NCBI GenBank assembly: GCA_002339165.1
Contig: DDJS01000001.1
Span: forward strand, 1-11,511
DNA from: Cellvibrionales bacterium UBA2618
GTDB taxonomy: Bacteria; Pseudomonadota; Gammaproteobacteria; Pseudomonadales; Porticoccaceae
Reading direction: 5' to 3'
DNA length: 11,511 bases
Positions within the stretch are counted from its first letter, which is position 1. Every line of letters starts with the position of its first letter. The notes below the pieces were generated by a model. It did no database searches and was not told where the DNA came from. It was given only the letters and a program-made list of their open reading frames with translations. Of this stretch, positions 1-5,417 are shown piece after piece. Made by a program: the position numbers and the translations under genes.

Positions 1-1559
1 CCGGAAGCACCCGACATACGACCATCAGTGACCAGCGCTACACTGTAACCCCGATCCTGTAAAATACCCAGAAAGGGGGTTAATTTATGCAATTCTGGCA
101 TACCGAGGGCGCGCGGCCCCTGATAGCGCACAACCACAATGCAATCTCGATCCAGCCTGCCCGCTCGAAATAGCGGTTCGAGGTCGTTTTGATCTTCGAT
201 CACCACCGCAGGCGCTTCGACCACTCGGTGCTGTGCAGCAACGGCCGATACTTTTAGCACGCAACGCCCAAGATTTCCCTCGAGCAGACGCAACCCACCC
301 TCGCTGGCGAATGGCTTTTGTATGGTCGCAAGAACCGACTCATCGAGCGATTTCTCGGGCGACTGGCGCCAGTCTAAGCGCCCATTATCCAAAAATGGTT
401 CGTTGATGAAAGCGCTAAATGCATCTCCCCAGACGGTGCGTGCATCGGGGTGCATATAGCCGCCGGCCAGCAGCGCCCGGAACAGGCAACTGGTGCCGCC
501 GGCCGCGTGAAAGTGGTTGACGTCCGCTTGACCATTAGGGTAGACCTTGGCCATCAACGGCACTACCGATGACAGTGCCGCAAGATCCGACCAGTCGAGT
601 AAAATTCCAGCAGCCCGCGCGATCGCAACAATGTGCATGCTGTGGTTGGTCGACCCACCAGAGGACAGTAACGCAACGCTGGCGTTGATAATGGAGCGCT
701 CATCGACAACCTTACCAATCGGCCGATAGTCGTTACCTAACGCGGTGATCCGCGCCAACTGATGCGCCGCTCCGGCGGTCAATGCCTCGCGCAGGGGATT
801 GTCAGGATTGACAAAGGAACTTCCCGGCAATTGCAGACCGAGGGCTTCGAGCACCACCTGATTACTATTTGCAGTACCATAAAAAGTGCAGGTGCCATGG
901 CTGTGATAGGACTCAGATTCGGCTTGAAGAAGCCGTTCTCGGTCGACTTTACCTTCGGCAAACAACTGCCTGATACGCTGCTTTTCGGCGTTTGGCAAAC
1001 CGCTTTCCATCGGGCCGGCGGGAACAAAAATGACCGGCAAATAACCAAAACTTAACGCGCCCATCAATAGACCCGGCACAATTTTATCGCAGATCCCGAG
1101 CGCCAGCACGCCGTCAAACATCTGGTGAGACAGCGCCAGAGCGGTGCATTGAGCGATCAAATCACGACTTAGCAAGCTCAACTCCATGCCGTCCTGCCCC
1201 TGGGTGACACCATCGCACATCGCCGGAACGCCACCAGCGACCTGTCCAGTGCAACCCATCTCTCTGAGCGCGCGTTTAATTTTATCGGGATAATCAGCGT
1301 AGGGTTGATGCGCCGAAAGCATGTCATTATAGGCCGTCACAATGGCTATATTAGCGGCTTGAACCAACCTCAAACTGTCTTTATCACCGCTACCACAGGC
1401 AGCAAATCCGTGGGCCAAGTTGCCACAACTCAGCTTTCCACGCTCCGGACGATTGTTTTGATCGCTGGCCAATTGCTGTAAATAATCACTTCGCAGCGAA
1501 GCGCTACGACGAATCACGCGCTGAGTAACCGACGAGACGACCGAATTAAGACTTTGCAT
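1..1559 (-). CDS. edd: 6-phosphogluconate dehydratase, C-terminus cut by window edge
   Basis: This enzyme of the Entner-Doudoroff pathway dehydrates 6-phosphogluconate to 2-keto-3-deoxy-6-phosphogluconate (KDPG) in the cytoplasm. The minus-strand frame is open from ATG at 1559 to the window edge, about 519 residues with no stop; the family is usually about 600 residues, so roughly 85 C-terminal residues are missing. The protein begins MQSLNSVVSSVTQRVI. Family marks are GNLAHGFAAC (46-55), YNDMLSAHQPY (77-87), GGVPAMCDGVTQGQDGMELS (109-128), the IlvD/Edd signature CDKIVPG (157-163) and GTCTFYGTAN (222-231). C157 and C224 align with the two iron-sulfur ligands C154 and C221 of E. coli Edd. The second signature, VTDGRMSGASG, sits right at the cut end. 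Similarity to E. coli Edd runs along the whole visible length, which separates it from IlvD. A weak GGAA ribosome site lies 6 nt before the ATG. It is divergent from pgi and shares the regulatory region with it. Confidence 0.96.
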   Translation of the reverse strand, partial: MQSLNSVVSSVTQRVIRRSASLRSDYLQQLASDQNNRPERGKLSCGNLAHGFAACGSGDKDSLRLVQAANIAIVTAYNDMLSAHQPYADYPDKIKRALREMGCTGQVAGGVPAMCDGVTQGQDGMELSLLSRDLIAQCTALALSHQMFDGVLALGICDKIVPGLLMGALSFGYLPVIFVPAGPMESGLPNAEKQRIRQLFAEGKVDRERLLQAESESYHSHGTCTFYGTANSNQVVLEALGLQLPGSSFVNPDNPLREALTAGAAHQLARITALGNDYRPIGKVVDERSIINASVALLSSGGSTNHSMHIVAIARAAGILLDWSDLAALSSVVPLMAKVYPNGQADVNHFHAAGGTSCLFRALLAGGYMHPDARTVWGDAFSAFINEPFLDNGRLDWRQSPEKSLDESVLATIQKPFASEGGLRLLEGNLGRCVLKVSAVAAQHRVVEAPAVVIEDQNDLEPLFRAGRLDRDCIVVVRYQGPRALGMPELHKLTPFLGILQDRGYSVALVTDGRMSGAS

Positions 1560-1678
1560 AAATTTCCGTGAAAACCAGCCAGTAATGTATAATAATTACT
1601 TAATTAGACGGGCTTTATAATCATTTTCACTGATTATACCGACTTTTTAATTTTAATCTAATATTAATTAGGTGAAAC

Positions 1679-1693
1679 TGTAGTAAAACTACA
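1679..1693. promoter_or_regulatory. Probable HexR operator (perfect palindrome)
   Basis: The sequence TGTAGTAAAACTACA is a perfect inverted repeat: arms TGTAGT and ACTACA around AAA. It agrees with the gammaproteobacterial HexR binding pattern, which is close to TGTAATNAAATTACA. HexR is an RpiR-family regulator that senses KDPG and commonly controls edd, pgi, zwf and gap genes. The site lies between edd and pgi, both typical HexR targets, about 120 bp from the edd start and 170 bp from the pgi start. It could serve both genes. The match and symmetry are seen; binding by HexR is inferred, and hexR itself is not in the window. Confidence 0.75.
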
Positions 1694-1739
1694 TTTAGCC
1701 CAACCCTATGAAATGACCCAATAACGGCGCTAAAATATC

Positions 1740-1839
1740 GCTTTTTACATGTTGCCTACTTATAATTGCAAGCATGTATCGATCGCCGATTGCTTCACAA
1801 ATCACAACCGGTTTACAGCCGTCTCTGCATGTAAAAAGC
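1740..1839. repeat. 12-bp perfect inverted repeat in the pgi leader
   Basis: GCTTTTTACATG at 1740-1751 is the exact reverse complement of CATGTAAAAAGC at 1828-1839; the arms are 76 nt apart. A third partial copy, GCATGTA, lies between them at 1772-1778 and repeats the 7 bases at 1827-1833. The right arm ends 24 nt before the pgi ATG. It may be a pair of operator sites or a long-range RNA stem; no known regulator is recognised. Confidence 0.6.
1761..1766 (+). promoter_or_regulatory. Possible pgi -10 box
   Basis: A perfect TATAAT lies about 98 nt upstream of the pgi start. The hexamer 17 bp upstream (TCGCTT, 1738-1743) matches the -35 consensus poorly and there is no TG extension. If used, transcription would start near 1773 and the left arm of the 12-bp repeat would overlap the promoter. 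The call rests on the -10 match alone in an AT-rich stretch. Confidence 0.3.
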
Positions 1840-1863
1840 AGCTTACTATAAGATAGAGAGCAC

Positions 1864-3480
1864 ATGGATTATACCCATTTTTGCCCGACTAAAACCGCAG
1901 CCTGGCAGCATCTCAAAGAATTTGCCAAGCGCGACCCTATCAATATTCAACGGCAGTTTAAAACTGACCCGGGGCGGGTAGCTGATTTATCGATCACCTG
2001 CGATGAACTGCTGCTGGATTTCTCAAAAAACCTAATTGATCGCGACATATGGCAGCAATTGATCGCTCTGGCTGAACAATCACCTCTCGCGGCGCATCGC
2101 AGTGCAATGTTTAGCGGTGAATCGATCAATACTTCGGAAGACCGCGCGGTACTGCACACAGCACTGCGCAGCGTGGCCGAGAACAACCCCACTAACGAAC
2201 ATCTTGGCAATGCTCTAGAACGTGCTCAACGAGCAACCGACGTGCACCGACAACGCCAACAACTGGCGCGCATCAGTGACAAAATCCGCGCCGGTGAGTG
2301 GCTTGGCAGTACCGGAAAAACGGTGACCGATGTGGTCAATATCGGCATAGGCGGTTCCGATCTTGGCCCAAAACTCGCTTGTCAGGCGCTCGCTGAGTAC
2401 GCACAACCGAACCTAAATATGCATTTTATCGCCAACGTCGATGGTGCCGAGATACTGACTACGCTTGGGCAACTGAATGCCGAAACCACATTAATTACCG
2501 TAGCCAGTAAGACGTTTACGACACAGGAAACTCTGCTCAACGCGAATACCGCAATCGACTGGTTCGAAAACCGGCTCGGCTTGGCAAACGCTCAGACTAG
2601 CAGCCATTTTATCGCCATCACCGCCAGTCGCCACAATGCGCGCGCCTTTGGCATCGACGATCAGCATATCCTTGAATTTTCCGACTGGGTTGGCGGACGT
2701 TACTCACTATGGTCGAGTATTGGGCTGTCGATCGCTATCAGCATTGGCAGTCACAACTTTGACCAGATGCTGGCTGGCGCCGCGGCGATGGATGATCATT
2801 TTCTGACCGCACCACTGAATGCAAATATGCCGGTTGCGCTCGCCTTGCTTGGCATTTGGTACAGTAATTTTTTGCATGCCCAAAGCCACGCGGTCATTCC
2901 GTACTGCGAGCGACTGAACTTACTGCCGACCTATCTGCAGCAGCTGGACATGGAAAGTAATGGCAAATCGACCCGCTTAAACGGGCAACCGGTAGACTAT
3001 TCGACCGGTCCAATCCTTTGGGGACAGACCGGCACCAACGGTCAGCACGCATTTTTTCAGTTGCTCCACCAAGGCACCCACTGCATCCCGGTCGACTTTA
3101 TCGCTGTCGCCGACGACGCACTCAGTAACCCGACACATCATCGGGTTCTGCTGGGTAATATGTTAGCGCAAGGATCGGCTCTAATGACAGGCCAGAGCGC
3201 CGCCGCCGATCAACCCCATCGTCACTACCCCGGTAACAAGCCGTCCAACACCTTGCTGATGGATCGCTTGACGGCGAAGAACTTTGGCGCGTTGATCGCC
3301 CTTTATGAGCACAAGGTATTTGTCCAGGGAAGCCTTTGGAATATCAATTCATTCGATCAGTGGGGGGTTGAGCTAGGCAAGAAAATGGCCGCAGAAATCC
3401 TCGGGGACGACGCATCTAAAGCACCGATGGATGCTTCGACAGCGGCGTTATATGCCCACTTACAGAAAATAACCATCTAA
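1864..3480 (+). CDS. pgi: Glucose-6-phosphate isomerase
   Basis: This cytoplasmic enzyme interconverts glucose-6-phosphate and fructose-6-phosphate. In organisms using the Entner-Doudoroff route it often serves gluconeogenesis or hexose cycling. The 538 residues are close to E. coli Pgi (549). Visible elements are the sugar-phosphate-binding loop NIGIGGSDLGP (159-169), SKTFTTQET (215-223), PGI signature 1 DWVGGRYSLWSSIG (274-287), LDMESNGKS with catalytic Glu364, GTNGQHAFFQL with catalytic His395, and signature 2 FDQWGVELGK (497-506) ending in catalytic Lys506. These correspond to E. coli Glu355, His386 and Lys514. ATG at 1864 gives the expected N-terminus; upstream is only the weak site GAGAG. 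pgi diverges from edd, probably under a shared HexR operator, and converges on ispH with 22 bp between stop codons. No truncation or missing catalytic residue is seen. Confidence 0.98.
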   Translation: MDYTHFCPTKTAAWQHLKEFAKRDPINIQRQFKTDPGRVADLSITCDELLLDFSKNLIDRDIWQQLIALAEQSPLAAHRSAMFSGESINTSEDRAVLHTALRSVAENNPTNEHLGNALERAQRATDVHRQRQQLARISDKIRAGEWLGSTGKTVTDVVNIGIGGSDLGPKLACQALAEYAQPNLNMHFIANVDGAEILTTLGQLNAETTLITVASKTFTTQETLLNANTAIDWFENRLGLANAQTSSHFIAITASRHNARAFGIDDQHILEFSDWVGGRYSLWSSIGLSIAISIGSHNFDQMLAGAAAMDDHFLTAPLNANMPVALALLGIWYSNFLHAQSHAVIPYCERLNLLPTYLQQLDMESNGKSTRLNGQPVDYSTGPILWGQTGTNGQHAFFQLLHQGTHCIPVDFIAVADDALSNPTHHRVLLGNMLAQGSALMTGQSAAADQPHRHYPGNKPSNTLLMDRLTAKNFGALIALYEHKVFVQGSLWNINSFDQWGVELGKKMAAEILGDDASKAPMDASTAALYAHLQKITI

Positions 3481-3502
3481 TAACGCCGATTGCGCGTCGC
3501 TA

Positions 3503-4438
3503 TCAGGCCCGTAATTCACGCGGTAGAGAAAATTCGATACTTTCCACCACGCCCTGCAATTCGCGCGGACGTGAAGCACCCAGTTCGACTAATTTGGCAA
3601 CCACATTTTCCACCAACACCTCGGGCGCCGATGCCCCCGCGGTAACGCCTATGGTCGTGACATCTTGCAGCCAATCAACGTCAATGTCGTCGGCGCCGTC
3701 GATCAAATACGCGCGACAGCCACAGCGCTCGGCGAGCTCGCGCAGGCGGTTTGAATTAGAACTTGCCATAGAACCTACGACCAAAATCACATCGCTCTCC
3801 ATCGCCAATTGGCGGACCGCGTCTTGGCGGTTTTGTGTAGCGTAGCAAATGTCGTCTTTACGCGGCCCGACGATCGATGGAAAGCGGTCTCTCAGTGCAT
3901 CAATCACTAATGCAGTATCATCCATCGACAACGTCGTTTGAGTCACAAAAGCAAGATTCGAGGGATCTTCGACCAGTAAATTTTCGACATCCTGTGGGTT
4001 TTCTACCAGATATATTTGACCTCCCGCGGACCGGTCATACTGACCCATGGTGCCCTCGACCTCCGGATGCCCAGCGTGCCCAATCAATACACACTCCATG
4101 CCATCGCGGCTAAACTTAGACACTTCCAAATGCACTTTAGTGACCAGCGGGCAAGTCGCATCAAAGACTTTTAACGGGCGGTTGTGAGCCTCTCGCTGAA
4201 CCGCCTTAGACACCCCATGGGCACTAAAAATCAACACCACATCGTCGGGCACTTCACTGAGTTCTTCGATGAATATAGCGCCACGACGGCGCAAATTTTC
4301 GACCACATATTTATTGTGCACCACCTCATGACGCACGTAGATGGGCGCACCGAAAAGCACGAGCGCACGATCAACAATTTCAATCGCACGATCAACCCCA
4401 GCACAGAACCCGCGAGGATTGGCGAGTTTAATTTCCAT
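3503..4438 (-). CDS. ispH: 4-hydroxy-3-methylbut-2-enyl diphosphate reductase
   Basis: This is the last enzyme of the MEP isoprenoid pathway: it reduces HMBPP to IPP and DMAPP with a [4Fe-4S] cluster. I chose ATG at 4438 (311 residues, MEIKLANPRGFCAGV); a TTG codon just before it would add one residue, but the ATG restores E. coli numbering. Cluster cysteines are C12, C96 and C198. Substrate-binding residues include H41, H74, H124 and E126 (GHAGHPEVEG) and the TQTTLS stretch. The diphosphate-binding ASSNSNRL and the Ser of GASAPE are also present. It is the last gene of the minus-strand operon. Its ATG overlaps the fkpB stop by one base (TGATG), which suggests translational coupling. It ends 22 bp from the convergent pgi stop, and no convincing terminator is visible in that gap. 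Confidence 0.98.
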   Translation of the reverse strand: MEIKLANPRGFCAGVDRAIEIVDRALVLFGAPIYVRHEVVHNKYVVENLRRRGAIFIEELSEVPDDVVLIFSAHGVSKAVQREAHNRPLKVFDATCPLVTKVHLEVSKFSRDGMECVLIGHAGHPEVEGTMGQYDRSAGGQIYLVENPQDVENLLVEDPSNLAFVTQTTLSMDDTALVIDALRDRFPSIVGPRKDDICYATQNRQDAVRQLAMESDVILVVGSMASSNSNRLRELAERCGCRAYLIDGADDIDVDWLQDVTTIGVTAGASAPEVLVENVVAKLVELGASRPRELQGVVESIEFSLPRELRA

Positions 4439-4878
4439 CAATGCACGCTCGCGGGTTGCACGTCAAAAATCTTCACGCGAAACAAAATCGTCTGACCGGC
4501 CAGTGGATGATTAAAGTCAACTGTGACCTCGGCGTCCGACACCGCCACTACTACCCCCGGTAGTTCGCCATCACCATTTTGGAAAGATAGTACCAGCCCC
4601 AGATCTAATTCGTCATCACTGAAGTTGTCGCGCTCGATGGACTGCACATTTTGTGGATTATGCTGCCCGAAGGCCTTTTCTGGAGCGATCAAGAATTCAT
4701 TTTCGTCGCCAGACTTTAAACCCACCAGTGACGCCTCAAAACCGGGCAATAGATTGCCATCGCCAATCGTAAAACTGGCCGGGGGGGCGTCAAAATTACT
4801 GTCGACGACCTCGCCATCTTCGAGCGTCAACGCGAAATTAAGCGTCACTCGAGTACCTACCTCTATGGTTATGCTCAT
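4438..4878 (-). CDS. fkpB: FKBP-type peptidyl-prolyl isomerase, SlpA/FkpB type
   Basis: This is a small cytoplasmic prolyl isomerase with likely chaperone activity, of the SlyD/SlpA branch. The 146 residues begin MSITIEVGTRVTLNFALTLE; E. coli SlpA has 149. The split FKBP domain is visible: a strand with DGEVVDSNF, then FTIGDGNLLPGFEASLVGLK (about 36-55), then AFGQHNP. An inserted-flap region (about 75-115) follows, and the closing VDFNHPLAGQT (120-130) is nearly identical in E. coli SlpA and SlyD. There is no His-rich metal tail like that of SlyD. A GTG nine bases upstream could also start the frame, but AGGTG (complement of 4885-4889) sits 6 nt before ATG 4878, which favours the ATG. It lies 32 nt after lspA, and its TGA overlaps the ispH ATG by one base. 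Its link with lspA and ispH is a conserved gene order; the client proteins are unknown. Confidence 0.94.
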   Translation of the reverse strand: MSITIEVGTRVTLNFALTLEDGEVVDSNFDAPPASFTIGDGNLLPGFEASLVGLKSGDENEFLIAPEKAFGQHNPQNVQSIERDNFSDDELDLGLVLSFQNGDGELPGVVVAVSDAEVTVDFNHPLAGQTILFRVKIFDVQPASVH

Positions 4879-4884
4879 GCCTAG

Positions 4885-4889
4885 CACCT
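4885..4889 (-). promoter_or_regulatory. Ribosome binding site deciding the fkpB start
   Basis: The minus strand reads AGGTG, then 6 nt, then ATG at 4878. The upstream GTG candidate (4887-4885) lies inside this motif, so the motif cannot serve it. fkpB is the only gene after ribF in the operon with a clear site of its own in an intergenic gap. Confidence 0.6.
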
Positions 4890-4910
4890 ACCTATTGCCG
4901 TAATTGTTAT

Positions 4911-5417
4911 CTAATCGTGTTTACTGCTGTCATCCGCACCTGTACGCCAAGCGTCAACGAGCATCAAAACGGCACCGATAGTAATCGCGCTATCGGCGAC
5001 GTTAAAGGCCGGAAAATGTCGTGCCGACCAGTGAAAATCCAAAAAGTCGACAACGTAGCCGAGCGTTAACCGATCCCAAAGGTTGCCCAGCGCACCCCCC
5101 AAAATCAGCGCCAATGCCAATCGCTCGAGCCATTGTTGACTCGGCAAGCGGGCGATCCAAACAACTATAACCGCGCTGATAAGCCCTGCCAACCCACTCA
5201 GCGCCCATCGCTGCCAGCCACCTGCATCGCTCAAAAAACTGAACGCAGCGCCGGCATTGTGCACCCTCACAACGTTAAAGTAAGCGCTGACAGATAGACT
5301 GTCTCCATAGACAAAATGACGCATGATCGCAGTCTTTGTCAGCTGATCGAGCAGCAGTACGGCCACCGCGACAGCGTACCAGAACCACAGGTGCCGGCGG
5401 TTGCTATCGTCAGACAT
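4911..5417 (-). CDS. lspA: Lipoprotein signal peptidase (signal peptidase II)
   Basis: This inner-membrane aspartyl protease removes signal peptides from diacylglyceryl-modified prolipoproteins. The frame is open further upstream, but that part lies inside ileS. The ATG at 5417 gives 168 residues starting MSDDSNRRHLWFWY, the usual family length (E. coli 164). Four hydrophobic segments are visible at about 11-30, 70-90, 98-112 and 142-156. Conserved motifs are LLLDQLTK (D24), VRVHNAGAAFS (50-60, with N54), GGALGNLWDR (107-116), YVVDFLDFHW with catalytic D124, and FPAFNVADS with catalytic D142. The start overlaps the ileS 3' end by 8 nt, so translation is probably coupled. The tail is hydrophilic (GADDSSKHD). 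Confidence 0.97.
   Translation of the reverse strand: MSDDSNRRHLWFWYAVAVAVLLLDQLTKTAIMRHFVYGDSLSVSAYFNVVRVHNAGAAFSFLSDAGGWQRWALSGLAGLISAVIVVWIARLPSQQWLERLALALILGGALGNLWDRLTLGYVVDFLDFHWSARHFPAFNVADSAITIGAVLMLVDAWRTGADDSSKHD

Larger units (their letters stand above)
1560..1863. promoter_or_regulatory. Divergent edd-pgi regulatory region
   Basis: This 304-bp gap has no gene. It is strongly AT-rich from about 1580 to 1670. It contains the HexR-like palindrome (1679-1693), a 12-bp inverted repeat (arms 1740-1751 and 1828-1839), a 6-bp inverted repeat AGTAAT/ATTACT (1581-1600) and two TTAATTAG copies (1600-1607, 1664-1671). Promoter candidates for edd on the minus strand are TATAAT (complement of 1633-1638, no good -35) and the pair TTTACT/TATTAG (complements of 1682-1687 and 1658-1663, 18-bp spacer), whose -35 would lie inside the HexR site. 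For pgi there is TATAAT at 1761-1766 without a recognisable -35. Which promoters are real cannot be decided by reading. The pgi ribosome site is weak (GAGAG at 1856-1860, 3 nt before ATG). Confidence 0.75.

Noticed and set aside
547..1055. Plus-strand open frames of 60 and 97 codons (547-729, 762-1055), plus an 89-codon minus-strand frame at 779-1048
   Set aside because: They lie inside edd, whose frame translates without a break and matches the family along its whole length. Their products resemble nothing known.
3594..4903. Plus-strand frames opposite ispH and fkpB (78-126 codons)
   Set aside because: ispH and fkpB carry all expected motifs on the other strand; these frames have composition typical of a reversed gene.
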